From Clostridiales bacterium (lineage in GTDB: Bacteria > Acidobacteriota > Aminicenantia > Aminicenantales > UBA8522): DNA of 64,000 nt. A program made the position numbers and the translations under genes. Each line of letters begins with the position of its first letter. Position 1 is the stretch's first letter. A model generated the notes under the pieces. It worked only from the letters and a program-made list of their open reading frames with translations. It did no database searches and was not told where the DNA came from. Shown here piece after piece: positions 24,131 through 32,538 of this stretch. Where the stretch lies: NCBI GenBank assembly GCA_029907205.1, contig JARYMI010000003.1, forward strand, positions 1-64,000, written 5' to 3'.

Positions 24131-25408
24131 ATGTTAGACCTGAAATTTGTCCTCGAGAATAAGGAATTCGTCCTCCAGAAAATGACGGCGCGCGGCGTGC
24201 GCCTGGATTTCGACGAGTTCGCTTCTCTCGCCGAAAAGCGAAAGGGAGTGCTAAAGACGGTAGAAGACCTCCGGGCTGAAAAAAACAGGGCTTCGGATGA
24301 AATCGGCCGGATGAAAAGAGAAGGGAAGGACGTTACGCAGCTCATTTCACAGATGAAAGGAGTCGGCGAAGAAATCAGCCGGTTAGAGCAGGAGCTAAGC
24401 GACCTGGATGAACGGCTACAGGAGATCCTTCTCCGTCTTCCAAACATTCCCCATAAATCGGTTCCCGAAGGAAAAACCTCCGCAGACAACATCGAAGTCA
24501 GGAGCTTCGGCGATAAGCCGAGATTCTCCTTTCCCGTCCTGCCGCACTGGGAAGTAGGAAAGCGGCTCGGGATTCTGGATTTTGAGCGGGCCGCCAAGAT
24601 CGCGGGGTCAAGGTTTGTGGTCTACCGAGGCGCCGGGGCTCTCTTGGAACGAGCCCTAATCAACTTCATGCTCGACATCCAAACTAAGGAAAGAGGTTAT
24701 ACAGAGGTTATCCCGCCTTTTATCGCCAACGCCGAAAGCCTCATGGGCACGGGCAACCTGCCCAAGTTCGAGAAGGATTTATTCAAGCTGAGAGGCCGGC
24801 GCTGGTACCTGATTCCCACGGCGGAAGTGCCGTTGACCAACCTTTACAGGGAAGAAATCCTGGATGCCGCCGGGCTTCCGCAAAGGTTTGTGGCCTACAC
24901 GCCCTGTTTCCGAAGCGAAGCGGGCTCTTACGGAAAGGATATCCGCGGCCTCATCCGCCAGCATCAATTCAATAAAGTCGAGCTGATGACATTTTCTTTG
25001 CCCGAGAGATCGTTCGATGAGCTTGAGAAGATGACTGCAGACGCTGAAGAAGTCTTGAAGCGGCTCGGGCTCCATTACAGGGTCGTAATCCTCTGCACGG
25101 CTGACCTGGGATTCGCCGGAGCCAAAACCTATGACCTCGAAATCTGGCTTCCTTATCAGAAAAAATACCGGGAAATATCATCCGTTACAAATTGCACGGA
25201 TTTCCAGGCGAGGCGGGCCAACATCCGCTTCCGGCGCGACCCCGAGGCCAAGCCCGAATTCGTTCATACCCTCAACGGCTCGGGCGTAGCTATCGGCCGG
25301 ACCGTCAGCGCCATCCTCGAGGCCTGCCAGCAGGCTGACGGCTCGGTCATCATCCCTGAGGCTCTCCGTCCCTATACGGACGGTCTCGATAAGATTCGCC
25401 CTTCCTGA
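24131..25408 (+). CDS. serS: Seryl-tRNA synthetase
   Basis: A 425-residue class II synthetase of normal length. It charges tRNA-Ser (and tRNA-Sec where present). Residues 1-110 form the long antiparallel coiled coil that grips the tRNA variable arm. The catalytic domain has motif 2 (CFRSEAGSYGKDIRGLIRQH) and motif 3 (NGSGVAIGRTVSAILE), with the serine pocket around TAEVPLTN. Two tRNA-Ser genes lie 1-1.2 kb downstream. The start has no ribosome site and seems to be leaderless. The gene converges on hepT with 5 bp between them. Confidence 0.97.
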   Translation: MLDLKFVLENKEFVLQKMTARGVRLDFDEFASLAEKRKGVLKTVEDLRAEKNRASDEIGRMKREGKDVTQLISQMKGVGEEISRLEQELSDLDERLQEILLRLPNIPHKSVPEGKTSADNIEVRSFGDKPRFSFPVLPHWEVGKRLGILDFERAAKIAGSRFVVYRGAGALLERALINFMLDIQTKERGYTEVIPPFIANAESLMGTGNLPKFEKDLFKLRGRRWYLIPTAEVPLTNLYREEILDAAGLPQRFVAYTPCFRSEAGSYGKDIRGLIRQHQFNKVELMTFSLPERSFDELEKMTADAEEVLKRLGLHYRVVILCTADLGFAGAKTYDLEIWLPYQKKYREISSVTNCTDFQARRANIRFRRDPEAKPEFVHTLNGSGVAIGRTVSAILEACQQADGSVIIPEALRPYTDGLDKIRPS

Positions 25409-25413
25409 AATGG

Positions 25414-25842
25414 CTAGAATTTGTGCTTTTCCAGGAAATGATCAACTTGGCGGATATATTCTTTAAAATCAGATAGAGCAATTGGCAACGCCTTGTAGAC
25501 TTTTTCATCGTCAATATCCATATATTCATGGACGAGGATATTCCTCATTCCGCCTGAACCTTTTAATCTGTTCGCCAACTCCGCTGTCAACATTCCCGCC
25601 TCTGAAGCTCTGATAAAGGATGAAGCATAATCTTCTGGCGGTCGCTGCCCCATTTCCACAACAACATGATTGTTGATATCGGAAGCACAATCTACGATCA
25701 ATTGAATCAATCTCTCGGCCGAAGCTTTCAGATAAAAATCAGAGAGATACTCCTCCAGGGTATGCTCAGCAACAGGCTTTAATTTGTCAAGGTACATGTT
25801 CAGGCGCGATAATTTTCTTCGAATTAGATCGGCCTCAATCAC
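25414..25842 (-). CDS. hepT: HepT-like HEPN toxin (DUF86)
   Basis: A 142-residue all-helical DUF86 protein. The toxin motif RX4HXY is RNILVHEY at about residues 101-108. In the studied MntA/HepT pair this Tyr is modified by the antitoxin, which blocks the RNase activity. The start is GTG 25842, with AAGGGGTG correctly placed in the end of mntA; the gap to mntA is 3 bp. The antitoxin gene comes first, as in characterised type VII modules. Length and motif are intact, so the module looks functional. RNase activity is inferred from the family. Confidence 0.87.
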   Translation of the reverse strand: MIEADLIRRKLSRLNMYLDKLKPVAEHTLEEYLSDFYLKASAERLIQLIVDCASDINNHVVVEMGQRPPEDYASSFIRASEAGMLTAELANRLKGSGGMRNILVHEYMDIDDEKVYKALPIALSDFKEYIRQVDHFLEKHKF

Positions 25843-25845
25843 TGT

Positions 25846-26244
25846 TCACCCCTTTTCAATAGCATGTTTGATATAGAGCTTTTCCATAGCCCTGAATTTT
25901 TTTGAGTCCATATACCGAGCAATGGCTTGGATTCTGAAGCTGGCAAAAAGCCCCTTTTTATTTTCGTACAGAGGCTTGCCAAGTAAGGCGACGCGGTAGT
26001 TGATCATGGGTTCTGCTCCGTTGAGAAAGACCGGGTCAAATTTGTCGCCAAAAATGCTGCCAAAATCTTTCAAAATATCAAAATACTCATCTGAACCGAC
26101 TTTCTCAGAGCTCAAAATGCCGATATCAATGTCACTCTGAACGGTCGCTGTTCCTGTTGCATGAGAGCCGTGCAATATCAGAAGGTTAATCCTGTGCTTC
26201 TCGCAGAGCTTTTTAATTTTCTCTCCGTTAATTTTAAGACTCAT
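25846..26244 (-). CDS. mntA: MntA-like nucleotidyltransferase antitoxin
   Basis: A 132-residue minimal nucleotidyltransferase. The motif GSX10DXD is present as GSHATGTATVQSDID near residue 28. Family members add AMP to the Tyr of the HepT motif. ATG 26244 follows AAGGA by 9 bases. Open reading frame extends 27 codons further up, but no start signal is there. Together with hepT it makes a complete MNT/HEPN type VII module, in contrast to the decayed one at the left window edge. It lies next to two tRNA genes, a common place for mobile modules, though no attachment repeat is seen. Confidence 0.87.
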   Translation of the reverse strand: MSLKINGEKIKKLCEKHRINLLILHGSHATGTATVQSDIDIGILSSEKVGSDEYFDILKDFGSIFGDKFDPVFLNGAEPMINYRVALLGKPLYENKKGLFASFRIQAIARYMDSKKFRAMEKLYIKHAIEKG

Positions 26245-26341
26245 AGCAAATTTTCCTTGGCGGATTTTATTATAACATACATTAGTGCACTTCATTCTTA
26301 AATAGTATTTAGAATTTGGCGTCATCCGACCCCAATAAGAG

Positions 26342-26370
26342 TTGCAGGTATGAGCCTGCGCGGGTACAAT
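26342..26370 (+). promoter_or_regulatory. Promoter of tRNA-Ser(TGA)
   Basis: TTGCAG (26342-26347), a 17-bp spacer and TACAAT (26365-26370), 13 bases before the mature 5' end of the tRNA. Confidence 0.55.
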
Positions 26371-26383
26371 AGATGTCTGTCCC

Positions 26384-26469
26384 GGAGGGATGGCCGAGTG
26401 GTTGAAGGCGGCGGTCTTGAAAACCGCTTTCCGGTTTCCGGAACGGGGGTTCGAATCCCTCTCCCTCCG
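26384..26469 (+). tRNA. tRNA-Ser (anticodon TGA)
   Basis: An 86-base class II tRNA. The acceptor pairs GGAGGGA with TCCCTCC and ends in the discriminator G. The anticodon loop is CTTGAAA (anticodon TGA, reading UCA codons), the long variable arm is TTCCGGTTTCCGGAA-like, and the T loop is TTCGAAT. CCA is not encoded. Confidence 0.96.
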
Positions 26470-26489
26470 CTGGCCCTCGACTTCTTTCC

Positions 26490-26518
26490 TTGGCCACCCA
26501 GCCGAGTTGTGCTAAAAT
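26490..26518 (+). promoter_or_regulatory. Promoter of tRNA-Ser(GCT)
   Basis: TTGGCC (26490-26495), a 17-bp spacer and TAAAAT (26513-26518) with TGC in front, an extended -10 form. The tRNA starts 23 bases further on, so a short 5' leader is expected. Confidence 0.55.
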
Positions 26519-26541
26519 AAACCTGCTTGTCAGGCTTTTGC

Positions 26542-26635
<94 letters not shown>

Positions 26636-26898
26636 TCCCTTATAAATTACAGGCTGACCCGTCAGAGAAAATTCCAGCAAGCGAGAGTGTACCAATCATT
26701 ATGCCATATCCCGAGCTCGACATCTGAGAGCTCTCCTGCACGCTCTGCCCTCGGTTTAGCGTCGAAGGATCAAGCCGACCTCCAGGTTGCAAAAGCGATC
26801 GATCAGAAGAAGTTTTGAATCTTCGTTTAGCTTTGGGCTTGTCTTCTGCTAATTTATTTGATTAAGATACAAGCGTGAGAGAGCGAGGGGAAAAGGCC

Positions 26899-29800
26899 AT
26901 GAAAAAAATCCACGCGGCAGGGATTGCCTTCCTGGTTTTTGTGATTCTCATCTCGGCATGTGGCAAGAAAATCGATGAGGATAGCTACGCTCAGGTGGTC
27001 GCGCTTTTCTCCGACCCGCCCGCTTCCTACCGTAGCGCGCCGCTCTGGGTGTGGAATAGCCGGGTGACTGAAGAGCAAATCGAGAGTCAACTGGCCGATT
27101 TCAAGGCCAGAGGCATAGGCGGCGTCTTCATCCACCCGCGGCCGGGGCTCATAACACCCTACCTTTCAGAAGAATGGCTAGCGCTCTGCCGTCATGCTGT
27201 GGAAATGGGGAAGAAACTCGGCCTCTCTGTCTGGCTTTACGACGAGAATTCCTATCCCTCGGGTTTCGCCGGTGGCCATGTGCCAGCCGAGATGCCAGAA
27301 GCAATTGGCCTGGGCTTGCGAATGGCCAAAGCAACAGAAATTCCATTTTCTTTCGTTACCACGCCCTATATTGTCCTTCGCTCGACCGAAGTGGGTTTTC
27401 TCGATATCACCGAGCAGGCTCTCAACCCAGACGTCGCCAAGAAACTCGGCCAAGGCGACTACTATCTTTTCTATATAGAAAAGGCCAGCCCTTCTCCCTG
27501 GTTCGGCGGCTTTGCGTATGTCGATTTGATGCGGCGGGAGGTAACAGAAAAATTCCTTCAAATCACTCTCGATGTCTATAAGGAAGTCATTGGCTCCGAG
27601 TTCGGCCAGACCGTCCCTGGCGTATTCCAGGATGAAGCCCAGATCTCTCCCGTCGGGGGGAAAGACGTCATCAACTTCACGCCCGGGCTTTTTGATGCCT
27701 TCCGCAAGAAATGGGGCTATGACCTCCGTTTCCACTTGCCATCGTTTTTCGAGGAAAGGGGGGATTGGAAGCGCGTTCGGCATAACAACTACGCTCTTTT
27801 GCTCGAGCTTTTCATCGAGGGGTGGGCAAAGCCTTATTACGATTATTGCGAGCGAAATCGCCTCATCTTCACAGGTCATTACTGGGAACATGAATGGCCT
27901 ATACCCCGGCTTTCCCCCGATAATATGGCCCTGGCTGCTTATGCCCACATGCCTGGCATCGATTGCCTGATGAACGAGTGGCAGATGGGGCCGCATGCCC
28001 AGTTCGGGAACGCCCGGGCTGTCAAGGAAATCCGCAGCGTGGCCAATCAACTGGGAAAGAGACGGACTCTTTCCGAGACCTACGGTGCTGGCGGCTGGGA
28101 TATGACCCTGGCTGACCAGAAAAGAATTGCCGATTGGGAGTTCAGCCTGGGCGTCAATTTTATCAACCAGCATCTTTCCTATATGACCATCATGGGCGCC
28201 CGAAAGCGCGACCATCCTCTTTCCTTCTCCGACCACGAGCCGTGGTGGCATGCCTATGGAGTCCTGGCAGATTATCTAGGCCGCCTGACCGTCGCCATGT
28301 CGAGCGGTGAGCAGGTAAACCGCATCCTTGTCCTCGAGCCGACGACCACAGGCTGGATGTATTATTCGCCCGCGGGGAAATCAAATTCATTGGAGAGAGT
28401 GGGCACTTCCTTCCAGGATTTCGTTAACCGGCTCGAGGCCGAGCAGATCGAGTACGACCTCGGCTCGGAGGATATTCTCAAAAATCATGCTCGAGTAGAA
28501 AGGGGGAAGCTCATCGTCGGCCAGCGGAATTATAAGCTGGTTGTTATTCCGCCGGGCTTGGAGAACTTGAATGGACCGACTGCCGAGCTTCTCGAACAAT
28601 ATCTGCGCCGTGGGGGCCGGGTTCTTTCTGTCGCCGGAACACCCGGGTTTATCGACGGTCGGTCTTCGGAGCGGTTTTCGAAGCTGGCCCTCCGCTACCC
28701 GGCCCGATGGAGGAATGTGGAGTGGCCCGGTCTTGATGATATAGAAAAGATGTCACCTCAGGATCTGTGTTTTTCTGGGATAGAGGGGCCGAAGGAGTTT
28801 TTCTTCCATCACCGCCGTGAGCTGAAGGATGCTCAGCTCGTTTTTCTCGCCAACGTTAGCCCTGAAAAACCTGTAAGCGGAAAATTGTTGCTTTGCGGTG
28901 GGGCCGTAGAGAAGTGGGACCCGTGGACGGGAAAAACCTCGCCATACCCTTTCCTTCTCAGGAAGGGCAGGGTCGAGGTGGATTTTGAGATACCGGCGGG
29001 CGGGAGTTTGCTCCTGTGCTTCAAGAAGGCCAAAGCCCAGCCCTTTATCACTTCGGAGCGCGAGCGCCTAGAATTGCCGGTCCACTCCGAGCTCGAAATC
29101 AGGCGGGAGAAGCCAAATATCTTGACGCTCGATTACTGCGACCTCAAGCTCGATGGAAAGGTAGAAAGAGACCTCTATTTCTACGACGCTCAAAAAAGGA
29201 CTTTTGAGCGTCACGGGCTCGAACGTAATCCCTGGGATAGCGCTGTCCAGTTCAAAACGAATATCCTCGATTTGGATAAGTTTCCGCCGACTTCAGGCTT
29301 TGAGGCGACCTATTGGTTTGAAATCGGAGCTGGCGTAAGGCTCGAAACGCTCGAGCTCGTGATCGAAAGACCCGAGCTTTATCAAGTTTTTGCTAACGGC
29401 CAGAAAATTGCGCCTGTTCCAGAGAGGTGGTGGCTCGACCGCGCTTTCGGCGTCTTTGCAATCGGGGAGTTGGCAAGGTCTGGGAAAAATTGGATAACGC
29501 TCCGGGCCCAGCCTTTCACCATCCATACTGAGCTCGAGCCGATATATCTGCGGGGAGATTTTCGCCTGGAGAGTCAGAGCAAAGGGTTTAAGCTTGTCCC
29601 CGCTGGAGAGCTCAAGCTCGGACCCTGGTCTGCACAAGGCCTCCCATTCTATGCGGATGGCGTAAGTTATACCAGAAAGTGTGAAGTCAGCCCGTTTAGC
29701 CCGGGAAAAGACCGTTATTTTGTCAAGCTTGGCGATTGGCTGGGAGCTGTGGCTGAAATCAGGGTCAATAATAAGGTAGCGGGTTTTGTCATCGGACGGC

Positions 29801-30042
29801 CATTTGAAGTCGACATAACTGAGCGCCTTGTCAATGGTGAGAATTGGGTGAGCATCATCGTTTACGGAACGCTCAAGAACACCCTCGGGCCGCACCACAA
29901 CAACCCGCCGCTCGGGCGGGCCTGGCCAGGTTCATTTCAGAGAGGAGCGGACGGCGGTTTTCCGCCTGGTTCTGCTTACCATGTTGTGGGCTACGGATTA
30001 TTCGAGGATTTCAAGGTCATCGTAGAAGCAAGAACGCCTTGA
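26899..30042 (+). CDS. GH106-type alpha-L-rhamnosidase-like lipoprotein
   Basis: A 1047-residue protein with a lipoprotein signal (lipobox LISAC near residue 20). The opening block APLWVWNSRVTEEQIESQL, then GGVFIHPRPGL and WLYDENSYPSGFAGG, is the start of the GH106 barrel. FQDEAQISP near residue 255 and LSETYGAGGWDMT near residue 395 hold candidate acid residues. The C-terminal 300 residues are beta-rich and include a galactose-binding-like sandwich around residue 830. It probably releases rhamnose from complex glycans at the cell surface. AGGGGA precedes ATG 26899. The stop overlaps the YhhN gene. GH106 is recognised by pattern; exact specificity is not shown. Confidence 0.82.
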   Translation: MKKIHAAGIAFLVFVILISACGKKIDEDSYAQVVALFSDPPASYRSAPLWVWNSRVTEEQIESQLADFKARGIGGVFIHPRPGLITPYLSEEWLALCRHAVEMGKKLGLSVWLYDENSYPSGFAGGHVPAEMPEAIGLGLRMAKATEIPFSFVTTPYIVLRSTEVGFLDITEQALNPDVAKKLGQGDYYLFYIEKASPSPWFGGFAYVDLMRREVTEKFLQITLDVYKEVIGSEFGQTVPGVFQDEAQISPVGGKDVINFTPGLFDAFRKKWGYDLRFHLPSFFEERGDWKRVRHNNYALLLELFIEGWAKPYYDYCERNRLIFTGHYWEHEWPIPRLSPDNMALAAYAHMPGIDCLMNEWQMGPHAQFGNARAVKEIRSVANQLGKRRTLSETYGAGGWDMTLADQKRIADWEFSLGVNFINQHLSYMTIMGARKRDHPLSFSDHEPWWHAYGVLADYLGRLTVAMSSGEQVNRILVLEPTTTGWMYYSPAGKSNSLERVGTSFQDFVNRLEAEQIEYDLGSEDILKNHARVERGKLIVGQRNYKLVVIPPGLENLNGPTAELLEQYLRRGGRVLSVAGTPGFIDGRSSERFSKLALRYPARWRNVEWPGLDDIEKMSPQDLCFSGIEGPKEFFFHHRRELKDAQLVFLANVSPEKPVSGKLLLCGGAVEKWDPWTGKTSPYPFLLRKGRVEVDFEIPAGGSLLLCFKKAKAQPFITSERERLELPVHSELEIRREKPNILTLDYCDLKLDGKVERDLYFYDAQKRTFERHGLERNPWDSAVQFKTNILDLDKFPPTSGFEATYWFEIGAGVRLETLELVIERPELYQVFANGQKIAPVPERWWLDRAFGVFAIGELARSGKNWITLRAQPFTIHTELEPIYLRGDFRLESQSKGFKLVPAGELKLGPWSAQGLPFYADGVSYTRKCEVSPFSPGKDRYFVKLGDWLGAVAEIRVNNKVAGFVIGRPFEVDITERLVNGENWVSIIVYGTLKNTLGPHHNNPPLGRAWPGSFQRGADGGFPPGSAYHVVGYGLFEDFKVIVEARTP

Positions 30043-30668
30043 GCCTTTATTTATCGGTTTTTGTCATCGCGCTCTCAGCTGGCCTAGCCATCTTCGGTAA
30101 GTACAAGAGGCAAAAGTTTATCCATTATGCCTTTAAACCTTTGACCATGCTCCTCATCCTTTCTCTAGCCTGGGAGAGGGCGCTCTCTTCGCCTTCCTTT
30201 TATGGCTATCTCGTCGTTTCCGGACTTGGCCTGTCTTTACTCGGGGATATTTTCTTGATGCTCCCCAGAGATAGAATAAAGCCAGGTCTTGCCGCCTTTC
30301 TGGCTGCTCACATTCTCTACGTTATTGCATTTAGCCAGGGAATTCCTATTCGTTCTTTCGGCGTGGCTGTTCCTGTGCTTATCCTTGGCGCCATCGTTTA
30401 CGCATGGATTTTTCGCAATATCGGTGGCTTACGTCTGCCCGTGCTTGTTTATATTCTTGTTATTTCGGCTCTTGTCTGGGTGGCTATAAACAGGTATCTC
30501 AGCCTGGCTGAAGGGAAGAGCTTGCTCGTCATGGTGGGCGCGCCTCTCTTCTTCTTCTCTGATGCTGTGCTGGCCGTCAACCGGTTTCACAAGAAATTTT
30601 TTCTGGCCGACATCCTGATTCTCAGCACCTACTTTTCTGCCCAACTCTGCTTTGCCCTTTCCATCTGA
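30039..30668 (+). CDS. YhhN-family membrane protein (lysoplasmalogenase-like)
   Basis: About 209 residues with about 7-8 membrane segments. The family motif of YhhN/TMEM86 is clear: KPLTMLLIL near residue 29, GLGLSLLGDIFLML near residue 64 and GAPLFFFSDAVLAVNRF near residue 168. Eukaryotic members hydrolyse the vinyl-ether bond of lysoplasmalogens. The best start is TTG 30039, whose TTGA overlaps the stop of the GH106 gene, so translation is coupled. The longer frame upstream lies inside the other gene and reads as unrelated sequence. Plasmalogens occur in some anaerobic bacteria, which fits the suspected lifestyle. Confidence 0.8.
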   Translation: MSLYLSVFVIALSAGLAIFGKYKRQKFIHYAFKPLTMLLILSLAWERALSSPSFYGYLVVSGLGLSLLGDIFLMLPRDRIKPGLAAFLAAHILYVIAFSQGIPIRSFGVAVPVLILGAIVYAWIFRNIGGLRLPVLVYILVISALVWVAINRYLSLAEGKSLLVMVGAPLFFFSDAVLAVNRFHKKFFLADILILSTYFSAQLCFALSI

Positions 30669-30695
30669 GACCATACCCGAGACGCTAACCTTTAT

Positions 30696-30719
30696 CCCCT
30701 CCTAATTGGCTAGGAGGGG
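30696..30719. repeat. Perfect 9-bp stem palindrome with a repeated tail
   Basis: CCCCTCCTA and TAGGAGGGG flank a 6-base loop (ATTGGC). The following bases, TAGGGGAGG (30720-30728), echo the right arm. No T-run follows on either strand, so it is not a normal terminator. The layout resembles small REP-like palindromes found between genes. Confidence 0.5.
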
Positions 30720-30860
30720 TAGGGGAGGTTAATATATAAAAATCAGAGTTTGGAATGCGTCTCGGAATACTCAGGCGCCGGAATATTTGACACTCTTTTC
30801 TCCATGCGATATAAACTTTGCTGAAAATGCTGATGATTGGTTTTCGAAGAGGTGTCGCTG

Positions 30861-32378
30861 ATGACCGGAAAAACTGGCTTTGATAATGAACGCTATCTGG
30901 CCGAGCAGAGCAAGGCCATCCTGGAGAGAGTCAAAAGATTCAATAATAAGCTCTATCTTGAGTTCGGCGGCAAGCTTCTCCACGACTGCCACGCTGCCCG
31001 TGTCCTTCCCGGTTATGATCCCAACGTCAAGATCCGTCTCCTCCAGAAACTCAAGGACCAGTCCAACGTCCTCCTCTGCATCTACGCGGGGGATATCGAG
31101 AAGAGAAAATTGCGGGCTGACTTTGGGATTACTTACGACGTCGACGCCCTCAAGCTCATCGATGACCTGGCCGACTGGGGAATCGAGGTTCTGGGGGTCG
31201 TCATCACCCGGTTCGATAACCAGGCTTCGGCCAGGGTTTTCAAGAACAAGCTGGAGCGGCGAGGGATCAGGGTATACACTCATCGCTACACGAGGGGTTA
31301 TCCAACGGATGTGGACATCATCGTTAGCGATGAGGGCTACGGAGCTAACGAGTACATCAAGACAGAAAAACCTTTGGTCATCGTGACCGGCCCGGGCCCG
31401 GGAAGCGGCAAACTGGCCACCTGCCTTTCCCAGCTTTACCATGAACATAAGCGAGGTCATAGGGCTGGGTTCGCAAAGTTTGAGACTTTTCCCATTTGGA
31501 ACCTCCCCCTCAAGCATCCGGTTAACGTTGCTTATGAAGCGGCCACGGCTGACATCGGTGATTTCAATCTGGTTGATCCCTACCATCTCGAGTCTTACGG
31601 CACCCAGGCAGTCAACTACAACAGGGATGTCGAAGTCTTTCCGGTCGTTAAGAGAATTCTGGTGAAAATCACAGGGGAAAAGTCGGTCTACCAATCCCCG
31701 ACCGACATGGGTGTCAACTGCGCTGGCATGGCCATCATCGATGATTCCGCGGTTCGGGAAGCGGCCCGGCAGGAGCTCATCAGGAGATATTTCCGCTACA
31801 GGTGTGAGTATGTGATGGGGTTTGTCGACAGGGAGACTGTGCAGCGGGCAGAGCTTCTGATGAAGGAGCTCGGTATCAAGCCTGAAGACCGCCGCGTCGT
31901 TGATCCCGCCAGGAAGGCTGCGGAAGAAGCCCGGGTGCAGGGAAAAGGGAATAACGGAGTTTTTTGCGGGGCGGCCGTCGAGCTGCGGGATGGCTCGATC
32001 GTCACGGGCAAGAATTCTCGCCTGATGCACGCCGCTTCAAGCCTGATCCTGAACGCTGTCAAGCAAATTGCCGAGATCCCAGACAAAATCCATTTGCTGT
32101 CCCCGGCCATCGTCCAGTCGGTGGGAAATCTCAAGCAAAACATCCTCGGCGGAAGGTCGGTCAGCCTGGACGTGGAGGAAGTGCTGATCAGCTTGAGCAT
32201 CAACGCCTCGAGCAGCCCGGCAGCCGGGCTGGCCCTTGAGAAATTGGGCGAACTGCGGGGCTGCGAGGTCCACCTGACTCACATCCCCACACCCGGAGAC
32301 GAAGCCGGGTTGAGGCGGCTCGGAGTCAACCTGACCAGCGACCCCACTTTTTCGAGCAAGAACTTGTTTGTTGCCTGA
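30861..32378 (+). CDS. DUF1846 (UPF0371) protein
   Basis: A 505-residue protein of the DUF1846 family, which is widespread in anaerobes and structurally known but of uncertain function. The start FDNERYLAEQSKAILERV and the segment EFGGKLLHDCHAARVLPGYD are typical. The middle has a nucleotide-loop-like VTGPGPGSGKLATCLSQLYH near residue 180, followed by FETFPIWNLPLKHPVN. The C-terminus has KNSRLMHAASSLILNAVK. ATG 30861 follows GAGG by 8 bases; TTG 30837 is the other option. It stands alone, with REP-like DNA upstream and a secreted esterase-fold gene downstream. Confidence 0.88.
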   Translation: MTGKTGFDNERYLAEQSKAILERVKRFNNKLYLEFGGKLLHDCHAARVLPGYDPNVKIRLLQKLKDQSNVLLCIYAGDIEKRKLRADFGITYDVDALKLIDDLADWGIEVLGVVITRFDNQASARVFKNKLERRGIRVYTHRYTRGYPTDVDIIVSDEGYGANEYIKTEKPLVIVTGPGPGSGKLATCLSQLYHEHKRGHRAGFAKFETFPIWNLPLKHPVNVAYEAATADIGDFNLVDPYHLESYGTQAVNYNRDVEVFPVVKRILVKITGEKSVYQSPTDMGVNCAGMAIIDDSAVREAARQELIRRYFRYRCEYVMGFVDRETVQRAELLMKELGIKPEDRRVVDPARKAAEEARVQGKGNNGVFCGAAVELRDGSIVTGKNSRLMHAASSLILNAVKQIAEIPDKIHLLSPAIVQSVGNLKQNILGGRSVSLDVEEVLISLSINASSSPAAGLALEKLGELRGCEVHLTHIPTPGDEAGLRRLGVNLTSDPTFSSKNLFVA

Positions 32379-32538
32379 AAAACCAGGGTCATTCATGAAC
32401 AGGAGTTGGATAGATATTGACAGAAAAACCGGGAGCACGACCGGATCTTTGGAATTGAGCATCGCATTACTCGAATTCATCCCGGGACAGGGGCAGGTTT
32501 TATTTAAATAGAATGAAATTCTGAAGGAGGAAAGAACA

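Noticed and set aside
30771-32030. Long open frame of 419 codons on the minus strand
   Set aside because: It is antisense to the DUF1846 gene, lacks a ribosome site and has no recognisable domain.
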